From Melanopsichium pennsylvanicum (taxonomy: Eukaryota > Basidiomycota > Ustilaginomycetes > Ustilaginales), in contig OAPG01000013.1 in the NCBI GenBank assembly GCA_900208305.1, forward strand, positions 186,001 to 250,000: a stretch of DNA of 64,000 nucleotides, written 5' to 3'. Made by a program: the position numbers and the translations under genes. The stretch's first letter is position 1. Every line of letters starts with the position of its first letter. This document shows, piece after piece, positions 21,701 through 31,356 of this stretch. The notes under the pieces are model-generated. The model was given only the letters and a program-made list of their open reading frames with translations, was not told where the DNA came from and did no database searches.

Positions 21701-23705
21701 GAGCTTCCAAACAATCCGTCTTTCGGGTATTGCGAAGGAGACAGGGAAGGTCACGATCAAAGGCATTACGCTAACGCTAGCTGGTGGATGCACCGAGAAG
21801 CAAAATTTCCTCTTGCCAATCTACGATGAAGAAAATGCAAAATCTAGACGGAAGCAAGCAGCGGAGAACGACGATAGGAAGACAAGATTGAAGGTCTCTG
21901 GTCTTGATGCGCGCTCCTCGGTTATAAAGCAAAAGTCCCAACCTTCAACCGTTAACCCGGTCAACGACACAAAACAAGAAAAATTCATGGAGGTGTCAGT
22001 AGTGCCTGCGCAACCAACGCTGGCGGTGTACTGTAGCGAGCTTGAACCAATGGGTGCGGTTGAGCTGTTCGAAGGCGAGGTCGAGATGATCCATCTCGAG
22101 CTTGAAAATGTTTCTTCCACCTTGGAGGTGAATTACGTTGCGATTTCTTTCACCGACGATGTCAGTGAGGCCGCGAAGGCGGCATTGGCGGAAGGAGAGC
22201 TATTGCCTCAGGACGTATATGAGTTGGAGTGGAATCTAGTTCACCAACCGGTCTTATCCCAACTTTCACCTCAGGCTGGAGGGATCAGGATCAAGCCGGG
22301 CGCAAACAAGACCATTCCGATCCAAGTTCGTGGCAAGATCGGATGCTCTAGGGCAACAGTACGGGTCGAGTATGGCCATGTGGATACAGACAAGCTCCAC
22401 AGCGGGCTGAGCAGTGAGGGAAAGATCCATCTCAGACAAGTTGAGGTCGATATGGGTTTCACCGTGCACGCTGTGGTTGTTTGTCGAGATCTCAAGATCG
22501 CTCCGTTGAAGGCGGCCGAGGCTGCAAGATTGACTAAGGAGTGTCTTACTTCAGCAGACTCCATTCCAGCTCATCTAAGGAGCTTCGCGACGGATGCTGG
22601 CGAACAGGAGATTGGATTTGCGGCAGCTTCAGCGGCGGAAAGTGTTGGTTTGGAGGAAGATGTGGAAGTGGTGGAGTCACAAGAAGAGGAAATTGACGAT
22701 TTAGAATACTGCCTTCTGAGCTTGGATGTAAGCAACTTGCATAGGGAAGATGTACTGTTGCGGTTTTCGCTGAACACGGGCGGGGTGTTGCCGCTTCATA
22801 TTTATCGCGTTTTGAGGGCCGGATCAGGTGCCAGGATTGTTCTTCCTCAACCGCGATTGGAATTGGATCCTCGGACGGGTAAGTCTTTTCATCTTTCCTC
22901 CTTGTCGACTCAGAATCAGACGGGAGATAGGAATGGAAATGTAAAAGGAGAAGTAGGGGAGTTCCCACCCATCCCGAGCATTTGGAAGGAAGACAGCTCA
23001 CGGCAATTTATTGTGAGCAAGGTTCAATTGTGTAGGGACGAGGAGAGGGAGATGAAGAAAGAGTTCTGGTATAGAGAAGCTTTGTTTTCGCGTCTGAGCG
23101 GTGTGTGGAGGACTTTACCTCCGCATCAGTCTCACTCAAGCTTGACACTTAGGGACAACTCGTATGGTGACTGTAGTGGTGATGATGATGAGGGTGATGC
23201 TGTGCGCTTTGGCAAGATTCCTCTGCGTGGAATGGTTAGCGGTGGAGGTCTGTCATTGGACACTACATCGTTAATCAATCTCGAGAAGGAACCGGTCAAG
23301 CTCTCACTCACCTTCAACAATCACTTGGAATCTAGTCTGATTCGAGCTGAAGAATTCACAAAGGTGACTGCCACAATCACAAATGGTTTAACAAGGTATT
23401 TGATGGATCCATTGATTAGGCTCGTACCAACAAATCCAAACCCCAATGCGGGGGTAGCAGTAGATGCAGGCGCATTTGGTTCGTCGTCGGATTTGGTCAT
23501 TGTAAGTGATGGTACCCCGAGTGCAGGTAGAGTGATAGGTGAATGGGCTAGAGGTGAAGAAATCAAACTAGAATGGGTAGTGAGCTTTTTAAGTTCCGGA
23601 AGGTTTGGATTTCTCGTACTTGTAGAAGAACCAATTGGATTCAAGGGTCAGAGGTTGAGTTACGTTAGCTCTTTGCAATCTGTAATTGTTCTACCTGCTG
23701 TCTGA
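18705..23705 (+). CDS. TRS120: TRAPP complex subunit Trs120 (TRAPPC9 family)
   Basis: The protein has 1666 residues and no intron is needed. Its N-terminus carries the family's opening block: a strand with LRILLCPVG, then F.KW and FETIRLSDLP at about 30-65. Trs120/TRAPPC9 (HypA in Aspergillus) is a subunit of TRAPPII, the tethering complex and exchange factor that activates Rab11-type GTPases (Ypt31/32) at the late Golgi. A Ser/Thr/Gly-rich insertion lies at about 290-415. The middle is helical and TPR-like. The C-terminal half has several beta-rich, Ig-like segments and ends in a strand near the terminus. The length is somewhat above yeast Trs120 (about 1290 residues), largely through low-complexity inserts. 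It is convergent with the following minus-strand gene, with 214 bp between them that include an A-rich run at about 23783-23811. Confidence 0.88.
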   Translation: MASPGLPQHQSEQAFHPAPTPSPIGGRSFIDHARLRILLCPVGNVSESDFAKWCDYVRSFETIRLSDLPSSCAARRRAASHTTASGTNAPSSSTSPMLQTGEVHLSFVTSYDPDHAFLAPFNMHRQVLGALGLATYSNRAMNRHEIEAAPAGLREMHPGALVHRVFGFDSGAKRPETVDLSSIKNVVAAKINAAQRSPSPLLAEADLSADTASVQNSNAASASPQLPADSDTAGFSAQRNGGLMIFPAVRKDGKDVRFYLKTLLAELVGNILDGLDHIVTGLEGTLLETPRETLDGITSHNRQSTTSTASTASMSSWLSKTSAAAGLGARASSLFTAFSSNSGDAETGKSTPTSSRTSSAIGGGTHPFDLASPGSSTSSPTGENTTRSKILAANAGKKSSNAASKRITSSAGTGPTGTGRYSKVKADLHLLEGNLWAALEGYSSALTALGKERALAGGQDAVWFASALEGFSVARVLVSRMGGIVLEKAPNFDLPWNSTSTKDKAKENEKDGIPRPYSKQAWGEIAEAYTIAVVICSKCLAPPSVLLEPVRSVTNDSPRDYTHPLVHASACTQYARFLLAVWASGGWNGECFDQLVYGGVPPALAEEKPSNAMYLHLTSISGIARHDIAAAASSALSHSIIALKSTDQITLLSTLTAIFGCIGFSRREAHLLRQLQAVIVGLLVKVKKVSARPATTASLPVQQIEVGETELVGNIVAQTTWDGLGRGPEAVLVLALQVCETYGIHVEVDPLQNIPPWHILSKATEGLKSAYTSPAIGASEGGFAPNIATPDSMIKAKESGEVLTPLEIAQEAPFGWKEQQLTLLKETISIAELLSDFVAMAFFSAILLRDFHSLLGPEDQRDLMVGMQRSVQSARWAGAQDLAVKYWGPAEPLCSLELLPLPTERMPVERNAELLFPKEKAGQIEKGVAGLNNPFFWNPSSTTAAGKARAVAVQGEEIVVMATLQNPFAVELHIDTLLLVAEGAGFVAVETERVSIPPLSFQTIRLSGIAKETGKVTIKGITLTLAGGCTEKQNFLLPIYDEENAKSRRKQAAENDDRKTRLKVSGLDARSSVIKQKSQPSTVNPVNDTKQEKFMEVSVVPAQPTLAVYCSELEPMGAVELFEGEVEMIHLELENVSSTLEVNYVAISFTDDVSEAAKAALAEGELLPQDVYELEWNLVHQPVLSQLSPQAGGIRIKPGANKTIPIQVRGKIGCSRATVRVEYGHVDTDKLHSGLSSEGKIHLRQVEVDMGFTVHAVVVCRDLKIAPLKAAEAARLTKECLTSADSIPAHLRSFATDAGEQEIGFAAASAAESVGLEEDVEVVESQEEEIDDLEYCLLSLDVSNLHREDVLLRFSLNTGGVLPLHIYRVLRAGSGARIVLPQPRLELDPRTGKSFHLSSLSTQNQTGDRNGNVKGEVGEFPPIPSIWKEDSSRQFIVSKVQLCRDEEREMKKEFWYREALFSRLSGVWRTLPPHQSHSSLTLRDNSYGDCSGDDDEGDAVRFGKIPLRGMVSGGGLSLDTTSLINLEKEPVKLSLTFNNHLESSLIRAEEFTKVTATITNGLTRYLMDPLIRLVPTNPNPNAGVAVDAGAFGSSSDLVIVSDGTPSAGRVIGEWARGEEIKLEWVVSFLSSGRFGFLVLVEEPIGFKGQRLSYVSSLQSVIVLPAV

Positions 23706-23919
23706 TGGCTAAACCATGTCGTTCCTATAGCACATTGCAGGAGCTAGCAGCAATCATACAAACAAACACAATGACACGCGAAAAGAAAAAAAAAAAAAGA
23801 AAAAAAAAAGGGAAGCTCAAGAACGCTAAACGAAAAGCAGCAGCAGATGCGTGCTTCTGTGAATACAGAAAGAAGGATAAGTGTGCGTATGAAAGTACAA
23901 ACCGAATCCGAAAAAGCCT

Positions 23920-25626
23920 TTAAACGAGGTGAGATGAGCTCATGTTCGGCTGTGCATCGATCCTCGTATCTACCAACCCATCATTCACCACGTTTTTGTC
24001 CATATCGATCAAAGTGGATGGCGAAAAGGAATGCTTCAAATCTGCCCACCACCCTTTGACATTCTCGGGTGTAGGCACCCATCCATGACCGACCAACGCC
24101 ATACCCGCTTCAAACGCGATAAGTCCGATGATGATGAGTTCCATTCTATGCGTGGTTTTTTCGGTCAACAAAGCTCTGACCACCCCGAGCAAGTTTTCAC
24201 AATGGTCCAACTTCTCGTTCAAAGTTTCGAAACGTTGCCCAATGTCAAGACTGTGGCAAATGGTTCGATAGTGATCCTCCATTTTTGAGTTTTCCCAATA
24301 CACTTCCGGTTCGTCGTAGAAGTTATCACGGTCAAGGTTGGCCAATTGACGAAGACGAAGAAGAGTGCCAGTGTGCTTGATGGTGGTAGTTCGCGAAAGA
24401 GGGACCGAACCACTGGTTTCGAGTTGGGAAGGAATTGTGGTGAGAGTGGATAGGAAGCGGGATAGGGTCGATTCCTGTACTGAGAGACGAGCCGAGCGGG
24501 CCAAGCCTTGCGAGAAGGCGAGTCTGGCTAGAATCGGAGTCCATTCCGTTCCAAAAGAAGTGTAAGATGTACCCGATGGGGAGGAAGAAGAGGTAGAATT
24601 GGATGGAGACGATGCGGAGGATGCAGAGGCGGCAAAAGAGGTGTCTTCAACCAACTCGGCTTCTTCAGCAGAAAGAACGGTACTCATGCTGGGGTCGTTG
24701 GATGATGCTTCAGCCTCCGCATCAAAGTGTTTGGGAGGTTGACCAATCACAATGATATCTCCCTGCACTCTTGTTGGCTGAGAAGAGGCATAGAGGTAAT
24801 CCATCGCCTCGTCACCGATCTGGGGATATCTTCCTATTTCGACCTGATGCTTGAGATCCCGGCCTTGAATTACATTGCGCAAGAACCTTTGGCTTTGTTC
24901 CTCATCCAGGCCCCAGGTGACATAAGATCCGCTGCGAAAGATAAACACTTCACCCCTGCCCAATTTACTACCCTCTGCTGCAGAGTCATATGGTGCTAAA
25001 GCCGACGCGCTCGCGTTTGAGCTCGAAGCAAGAGGCCACTGGGGAATATGTATGACCTCATTGTCCTCGAAGATCTGATAATTCTTGGGCAGTCTGCCAG
25101 ACTTTATGAGCTCTGAGAAAGAGTACGAGTAGGCAGTTGCCCATGCATAAACTTCGCCCGTGGTAGGTTCCGGTAACGTCTGTCGGAGTGCTTTAGAGGC
25201 TTGCGCTTTGGCTCGAGCCGAGGAAGTTTTTGTGGCGGCAACGTTTTTGGTTCGTGACATTGCCTGTACTAGTTGTGGAGGGAGGTTGAGAGTGATTGAG
25301 CCGCCACCGCTAGTACCTTTGTTGGGAGGATTGTAGCTAATCTGGACCGGTTTGGTGGTGGAGGCAGCCAAGGAAGCGGAAGAAGACGATGGGGGGTTGG
25401 AGGACGACGAGGAGGAGGAAGCGCGGGTGATGCCAGCACCCGAGGTGGTGCGTGTTGTGTTTACGTTGGAAGCTGAAGACGAGGAGAGTTTGAGTTTTGG
25501 AGAAGATTCATCGTTGCGCAAGGTGATGACGGTTGATGAGATGAGTCGTGCTTGGATTGCTATGGCGGAGGGTAAGCGAGGCTGAGATGCCGCTTTGATC
25601 GCTGCAGATATAGCTGAGCGCAGCAT
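23920..25626 (-). CDS. MRX10: Mitochondrial DUF155 protein (RMND1/Mrx10/Rmd1 family)
   Basis: The protein has 568 residues. The N-terminus (MLRSAISAAIKAASQPRL..) is rich in Arg, Ser and Ala and lacks acids, as expected of a mitochondrial targeting presequence. A Ser-rich linker follows to about 110. The DUF155 region shows YAWATAYSYSF, then GEVFIFRSGSYVTWGLDEEQ, and later ANLDRDNFYDEPEVYWE and a helical block with the family's LNEKLDHCENLL....LTEKTTHRMELIIIGLI. One membrane segment lies at about 495-515, near the C-terminus. Human RMND1 and yeast Mrx10 are inner-membrane proteins linked to mitochondrial translation. Yeast has three paralogues (Rmd1, Rmd8, Mrx10); the presequence points to the mitochondrial one. 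A Ser-rich insertion of about 60 residues interrupts the middle of the domain. The assignment to the family is firm; the symbol is by analogy. Confidence 0.85.
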   Translation of the reverse strand: MLRSAISAAIKAASQPRLPSAIAIQARLISSTVITLRNDESSPKLKLSSSSASNVNTTRTTSGAGITRASSSSSSSNPPSSSSASLAASTTKPVQISYNPPNKGTSGGGSITLNLPPQLVQAMSRTKNVAATKTSSARAKAQASKALRQTLPEPTTGEVYAWATAYSYSFSELIKSGRLPKNYQIFEDNEVIHIPQWPLASSSNASASALAPYDSAAEGSKLGRGEVFIFRSGSYVTWGLDEEQSQRFLRNVIQGRDLKHQVEIGRYPQIGDEAMDYLYASSQPTRVQGDIIVIGQPPKHFDAEAEASSNDPSMSTVLSAEEAELVEDTSFAASASSASSPSNSTSSSSPSGTSYTSFGTEWTPILARLAFSQGLARSARLSVQESTLSRFLSTLTTIPSQLETSGSVPLSRTTTIKHTGTLLRLRQLANLDRDNFYDEPEVYWENSKMEDHYRTICHSLDIGQRFETLNEKLDHCENLLGVVRALLTEKTTHRMELIIIGLIAFEAGMALVGHGWVPTPENVKGWWADLKHSFSPSTLIDMDKNVVNDGLVDTRIDAQPNMSSSHLV

Positions 25627-26412
25627 GTTGGATCGTGTAAGCTGAGCTACTGACTGATGATCACAATTTTACTCGACGTCAATGTAAGGTGTTTGATATT
25701 GGAATTCGGACGTGTGGTGAATGCCGAAATGATGATGGTAAGATCAGCTGAGCTTCTCGATGCAAGATTCGGGAGGAAGCACCTTTCTTAGCCGGTACAC
25801 GACCGTCATATTATTGAACTTGCAGAACTGTAACTCTTCCCGAACCGCAACTTTTCTGCCAAAAACCAAACAAAAAAAAAGGTTTTGCTTCGAACAAAGT
25901 GGAGAAAAAATGGCAAAGTCTGATCGCCCGATTCGGGCCAATTTCCCGATGGCGATTTACCGTACGCGCCAAATCGCGTTAATTTAGCCGGGATGCAAGG
26001 CCCGAGACTGAAATGATTGGTGTCACATGAATTCACGGCCTCACACTGAGTTTTATTAATAATTAGAAAAGAAAGTGTACAACGCACAACCGGTTAACGA
26101 CACCTCGGATGTGGGCTTGTGAGCTTGTGCTTGCGATCATGACGCTACACTCAACATTTGTTTCCCTTCTCAACGCGTCCTACTTCCCTTTTACAAGCTT
26201 AACGGCGGACACAACAATCTCGTAACTCACACGATCGAACGATCACAATTGCAACATCAATTGTTCAAGGCCGGACTCCCCCGGTCATCTTGGAAGATCA
26301 TGCCCTTTTAGATTAGCGAAAGAAAGGTGTTCGCATTCATCGCTCTGTGACATCGTTCTAAGATTGCACACGCGCTTCCTCTTCCAAAAACCTCGGCATC
26401 CACATTGCAATC
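25627..26412. promoter_or_regulatory. Divergent promoter region between the RMND1-family gene and AKR1
   Basis: These 786 bp separate two divergent start codons. No coding frame is convincing. The part before AKR1 (about 26150-26412) is C/T-rich. I see no clear TATA box. Confidence 0.45.
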
Positions 26413-28956
26413 ATGGCCGCACCAGGTACACCCTCCAAGCTAGCCCCAACTTCAGCCGCAGCTGTCTCCAATGCTGACGCCCAATTCGATCCTCTCTTTT
26501 CCACCTCGTCTTCCTCCAAAGCTTCACCCCAAAATCAAGATGGTAACCAATCTCTCGACGCTGGCGTCCCCTCCCGCGCTCCCACAAATAGAGCTTACAC
26601 TCCCGGTCCAGACCAGATGCCTCTGACAATTCATACTGCATCCCAGCGCGGCGACCTTCCCGCCATCATGCGTCTTGTAGATTCCGGCCGCGCAACAGTC
26701 CACGATCGCGACGACGACAACATCACTCCACTTCACTGGGCCGCTATCAACGCACAGCTTGCCACCTGTCGCTACCTTCTCGATCACGGTGCTCAAGTCG
26801 ATGCGCTCGGAGGCGACCTTGTTGCCTCGCCATTACAGTGGGCTGCACGCAATGGTCACGTATATGTCCTCGAGCTGCTATGCTCACGAGGCGCAGATCC
26901 AACAATCACAGATTCCCAAGGTTTCAATGCTCTCCATCTCACAGTCCACTCGAGTGCCGTCATGCCTCTAGTGTTCATGCTACAGCAACCGAGCTTGAGC
27001 TCGCCCGAGGGTTTGGATTCGACAGATTCGCAGGGACATACCGCCCTCATGTGGGCAGCTTATCAAGGAGACGCGATCAGTGTGGATATCCTGTTGAAGC
27101 ATGGAAGTGATGTACATAAGAAGGATGGAGCAGGTCTCACTGCTATGCACTGGGCGGTTGTCAAGGGAAACCGGCTTTGTATTAGGTTGCTAGCCGATGC
27201 GAAAGCCGATTTGTTGGCTAAAGAGGATTCAGGTAAAACACCCAGGGACATGGCGATAGAGCTCAAGTCCATAGGTGCGTATCGCAAAGCCTTGGCCGAT
27301 ATTGGCCTAGAAGAAGATGGCAGGCGCAAACAAAGAACGTTTGGCGCGAGCTCCGATAGGACTGCGAGGTTGGCCGTCATGGTAGTTCCCTTCGCCGCGC
27401 TAGGTTTCATCTTTGCAACCTTTGCTTCTCTGCCGTGGTATACGGCTGCGCCATTTGTGATGGCAGAGTTCTTTGGCATGCACCACATCGTCACTCGGGT
27501 CATTCTTGATCCGATGGAACACGATTTCTTGCAAAGGAGCAACTACTTTCTTGCCATCGTGTCTGGTTCAATCGCGTGGGTTGGGTGGCAGTGGGCAAGA
27601 AAGTTAGCCAGTGGTACACCAGGGTATGCGAGCAACAATCTTTTCTTCGCACTCTCGCTACTTGTGTGCTGTTGGAATCTCTTCCGCGCCTCGACGATTT
27701 CTCCTGGATACACACCCTTGGCACCATCAGTGCTGCACAGATCGGAAGTGGTCACGCAGTTGGCTCAGCAGGGAAGGTTGAACGGCCAGACGTACTGTGT
27801 GGCATGTATGGCACGGAAGCCGATCAGGAGTAAACATTGTAAGCTTTGCAAACGTTGTGTCGCGAGACATGATCATCACTGCCCGTGGGTTGCAAATTGC
27901 ATAGGCATCGAGAATCACCGACAGTTCCTGCTCTTTATCACAGCACTGGTGATTGGGATTCTTCAATTCATCTACCTCACGGTGGTGTACTACTCTGTCA
28001 ACGCTCCACCGTACGATCCTTTACCGGATTCAATCTACGAAACGTGCCATCTGCCGTTCCGCTTCCTGTGCACAGCTACGACGTTCGATCCGTTCCTATT
28101 TGGCGTTGCAGTCTGGGCAGGACTGCAATTGACTTGGACAGTGATCTTACTGGTAGCACAGGCATGGCAGATAATGCGACAGATGACCACCTTGGAAGTG
28201 TCCAATTTGGGACGATTTGGGTTCATGGGTGGGAAGGGAGGACAGAGCTATGCTGGTCAAACCAACTTTATCGATCAACACTCACGCAGTCAACCAGGTT
28301 CTGGCAACAATGCCGCTGACCGTTTGCAAGGTCTTGCTCAAAAATCACAGCAATCGTCTTCATCAGTAAACGATCAGATCGATGTCAACACCGAGGAATC
28401 TACTCCTGCTTCAAATGCGTCATCTCACTCGCATCCACACTCGCACTCAAAATTGGGCATGCTTCGACGTGTGTGCTCCTCGGGTGGCGGTTGGCTTCTT
28501 TCCGTCGTCGGTCTCGATCTGTACACCAGAGGTAAAGCGGGCCAAGGCTTGAAGAGGGCCAGTGCAGCTGCGAATCCGTTTGACCATGGATGGGTGGCCA
28601 ATTGCAAAGATTTATGGTCAAAAGGTCAGGATCTGAATGTGGATTATGCCACCTTGTACGATTTGCCAGGCGAGATGACGCCAGGTCATTGCGAGGTCGT
28701 ACCGTTCTTGGTCGAGACCGTGACGGGGGGGAATGGGAGAGGTTGGAGTGTGTATAGGCGGGGTGGTGTTGCGGTGGGCGGCTATTCCTTGTTGAGGGGT
28801 GGTGGAGATGACGAGGCGGAGGATGATGAAGAGGTAGGGGACAGGGAAGTTGGCAGTGCGGGTAAGAGAAGATGGAGTATGTGGAGCAATCTCAAGAATG
28901 TCGGTAGTACGGCGTCGGGCTCGGGCCCGTTGTTGCCAACGACGAGCGCAAGGTAA
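26413..28956 (+). CDS. AKR1: Ankyrin-repeat DHHC palmitoyltransferase (Akr1)
   Basis: The protein has 847 residues. Ankyrin repeats fill about 75-290 ([44 protein letters not shown]). Two or more membrane segments follow at about 320-350 and 378-430. The cysteine-rich DHHC domain begins at Cys462 and has Asp-His-His-Cys at 487-490; Cys490 is the acyl-accepting residue. Two further membrane segments come after it. Akr1 transfers palmitate to cytosolic Cys residues of proteins such as casein kinases at the Golgi, and the repeats help bind substrates. Yeast Akr1 has DHYC where this protein has the canonical DHHC. The tail is Ser/His-rich then acidic and Gly-rich. Convergent with APL2, with 183 bp between. 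Confidence 0.94.
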   Translation: MAAPGTPSKLAPTSAAAVSNADAQFDPLFSTSSSSKASPQNQDGNQSLDAGVPSRAPTNRAYTPGPDQMPLTIHTASQRGDLPAIMRLVDSGRATVHDRDDDNITPLHWAAINAQLATCRYLLDHGAQVDALGGDLVASPLQWAARNGHVYVLELLCSRGADPTITDSQGFNALHLTVHSSAVMPLVFMLQQPSLSSPEGLDSTDSQGHTALMWAAYQGDAISVDILLKHGSDVHKKDGAGLTAMHWAVVKGNRLCIRLLADAKADLLAKEDSGKTPRDMAIELKSIGAYRKALADIGLEEDGRRKQRTFGASSDRTARLAVMVVPFAALGFIFATFASLPWYTAAPFVMAEFFGMHHIVTRVILDPMEHDFLQRSNYFLAIVSGSIAWVGWQWARKLASGTPGYASNNLFFALSLLVCCWNLFRASTISPGYTPLAPSVLHRSEVVTQLAQQGRLNGQTYCVACMARKPIRSKHCKLCKRCVARHDHHCPWVANCIGIENHRQFLLFITALVIGILQFIYLTVVYYSVNAPPYDPLPDSIYETCHLPFRFLCTATTFDPFLFGVAVWAGLQLTWTVILLVAQAWQIMRQMTTLEVSNLGRFGFMGGKGGQSYAGQTNFIDQHSRSQPGSGNNAADRLQGLAQKSQQSSSSVNDQIDVNTEESTPASNASSHSHPHSHSKLGMLRRVCSSGGGWLLSVVGLDLYTRGKAGQGLKRASAAANPFDHGWVANCKDLWSKGQDLNVDYATLYDLPGEMTPGHCEVVPFLVETVTGGNGRGWSVYRRGGVAVGGYSLLRGGGDDEAEDDEEVGDREVGSAGKRRWSMWSNLKNVGSTASGSGPLLPTTSAR

Positions 28957-29139
28957 GAATCGAATATGATCTTATCAAGAACAATACTTTATGACGCTCC
29001 TCATGATTGCAAAACATAGACACACGTAAAAATTTCTCATAGATCGCATCAATCGGACATGTTTCGATCGACATGACTTTGTGCACATACACACCTTTTG
29101 GCTACTGTAGTACTGTTTCGATTTGTGTCAAGTGGCCGA

Positions 29140-31356
29140 CTAATCGAGGAAAGATGGATTCGGACGAGGTCTATCGGCCTGATAGCTTGAATTCGACGCA
29201 GAACCAAAATCGTCGCCCAACATTGCGTATGGATCTACTTCACCATCGTCGCCTGTACCACCACCGTTCATGTTTGTATAACCACCTCTCCCGCTTCCCA
29301 ACTCCTCCTCTACATGATCATCATCATCATGATCATGATCAGCATCGTTCTCGTTTCCATTCTCGTTATCGAACCGTTTTGAATCCTGTTGCAACACCTG
29401 ATCCGACTTCTCCGATTTGTACTCTGGTAACTTTTCATCTGCTACCACCACACCCTTGCTCGAGCCGTTTTGGTTCAAGCTGGCAGCATTGAGAATGGGA
29501 CCCTTGACCACCGGTTTGCTGTATAGATGAGCGCTGGCGTACCTCCTAGCCGATTCGTCCAACGCGGGTGAATCCGGAACATATCTTGCCTTTGCATTTC
29601 TGATAAACGTCTGAGGTTGACGATGAAAGATACTCGCCAAGCTAGCCCCATGCAACAACAATTGATCCAACAATTGCCTGTCCATTCTATCCGTCTCTGT
29701 ACTAATCGCAGGCTTGCTCCCCAAAACTACGTCTCTCGCTGCTTCTGGATCGGTACTGAGCAACCGCCAGTACATGAAACCCCGATCTCTCAAATCCGGA
29801 TTCTCCACTTCCTCTGTAGCCCACTTGAGCACTTTTGGAACCAACTCTCCTCCCGCTGTAGGTCGCTTGAGGAAAAGTTTGACAGTCGCAGTCAAAAGTG
29901 CAAGTTGAACTTCGACCGGTTCTTCTAAGAAAGTGTAAAGGAAATCTTCCAAAAGCTCATCCGAGTTTTCGATGCGATCGGCATACTGACCAATAATCCA
30001 GATCATGGCAGCTTTAGCTTCGCTCTCGTCCAAGCTGTCCAAATTCTCGCAGAGCGTGGAAATGACGCTTTCGTACCGATTCGGGTACTTTCGAAAGATG
30101 TCCTTGATCACCACGATTGCTTCTTGTACGACGTAGTTGACTTTTGTTTGGATCAACGCCAGGAGAGCTTGAATACATCGATCTGCAGAAGATTCGATTT
30201 TGATCGCCAACCGACCGATGCTACGTACTGCCTTGCGAGCAAAGTCGACATCCACTTCGGAAGCATACTCTCTCAGCTCTGCCAATACTTGTTCGACGTT
30301 ACGTTCGTTACAGAGTCGATAGATGATTTCGAGTTTGGCCATCTTGACGTAGATCGGATCGTTGTACTTGCAAAAGAACACTTTGACTTCGTTTTGCAGT
30401 ACGAGTGGTCTCCTCTGAATCACGAGCAGGATGTTTCTCAGTGCGACATACTGCACCTCTGGCCCTGAAGACAACAAAGTCACCAATGGTGGTGACAGCT
30501 TCCTACATAGACTCTCCTTGAACTCTGCAGATGCGATGTAATTCATCAAGTACAAAATCACCTTTGTGCTCGTCAAGACCACGGCGCTGTTGGCGTGTTG
30601 CAACCTGACGGCGATGCGCTCGGCCAAGATCTCGGCATCGGCAAAGTCGTTGGGTACGAAAAACATCAAAGCTTCGAGAATGTAGGTCTGGCCCCACTCG
30701 CTGCACTCTGCGAGCGCCGACACAAGTTTGGAGGCTATGGTGAGGTTGAGTTTGAGTTGAATGTTGTCGCTCCTTTCGCTGATTTCGACTAGAGCTGCCA
30801 CCGCGTTGGCGACGACGGTTGGATTTGCGTCTGCTAGAAGGTCTCTCAACATTGAGATGAATTGATGCTTTTCGATCAACCTTTTGTCGTGCATGTACAG
30901 CTTTGCGACACAGATGGCTGCGGTTTTGCGCACGTATGGATCTGCGTCCTTGAGACTGTGTCGCAGCGGATCGATGAGAGCAGCTAGCACAGTAGGAACG
31001 TGAATGTACGACATGGTCCTAATGGCTAAGGCTCTGATGAGAGGGTTGCGATCGTTGCAGTCAGAGAGAAAGCCGGGGATTGCGTTTGAGACGAGGTCGG
31101 GTTTTGCGCGGGCATAATTGATGAGGTAGAGGTAGACCATCTTTTTGATTTCGAGAACTTGGATGTTGAGGCATTGCACGACGTCTGGGAAGAGGGCGGA
31201 CATGTCATTACCCATGGTGGCATTGGCGATGATCTTTTTTAGGACGGTCTTCTTACGAACCCATCCTTTATCCTTCTTGTCGGCACTAAGCTCTGTGCGT
31301 AGCTCATCGACCTTGGAGCGCTGGAAGAGCTTTGCATCCTTGCCAGATTCAGCCAT
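29140..31356 (-). CDS. APL2: AP-1 complex beta-adaptin (trunk only)
   Basis: The protein has 738 residues from the first in-frame ATG at 31356. It matches the beta-adaptin trunk throughout: ALFPDVVQCLN...LEIKKMVYLYLINYA, NPLIRALAIRTMSYI, DPYVRKTAAICVAKL, ANPTVVANAVAALVEI, EWGQTYILEAL, VQYVALRNILLVIQRRP, VKVFFCKYNDPIYVK and EVDVDFARKAVRSIGRLAIK. Beta-adaptins form the large subunits of clathrin adaptors; AP-1 sorts cargo between the trans-Golgi network and endosomes. The C-terminal appendage of animal beta1 is absent and the tail is acidic, with an Asp/His run and a Gly-rich end; short tails are usual in fungi. AP-1 is favoured over AP-2 by the overall pattern, but separating Apl2 from Apl1 needs a tree. 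Confidence 0.85.
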   Translation of the reverse strand: MAESGKDAKLFQRSKVDELRTELSADKKDKGWVRKKTVLKKIIANATMGNDMSALFPDVVQCLNIQVLEIKKMVYLYLINYARAKPDLVSNAIPGFLSDCNDRNPLIRALAIRTMSYIHVPTVLAALIDPLRHSLKDADPYVRKTAAICVAKLYMHDKRLIEKHQFISMLRDLLADANPTVVANAVAALVEISERSDNIQLKLNLTIASKLVSALAECSEWGQTYILEALMFFVPNDFADAEILAERIAVRLQHANSAVVLTSTKVILYLMNYIASAEFKESLCRKLSPPLVTLLSSGPEVQYVALRNILLVIQRRPLVLQNEVKVFFCKYNDPIYVKMAKLEIIYRLCNERNVEQVLAELREYASEVDVDFARKAVRSIGRLAIKIESSADRCIQALLALIQTKVNYVVQEAIVVIKDIFRKYPNRYESVISTLCENLDSLDESEAKAAMIWIIGQYADRIENSDELLEDFLYTFLEEPVEVQLALLTATVKLFLKRPTAGGELVPKVLKWATEEVENPDLRDRGFMYWRLLSTDPEAARDVVLGSKPAISTETDRMDRQLLDQLLLHGASLASIFHRQPQTFIRNAKARYVPDSPALDESARRYASAHLYSKPVVKGPILNAASLNQNGSSKGVVVADEKLPEYKSEKSDQVLQQDSKRFDNENGNENDADHDHDDDDHVEEELGSGRGGYTNMNGGGTGDDGEVDPYAMLGDDFGSASNSSYQADRPRPNPSFLD

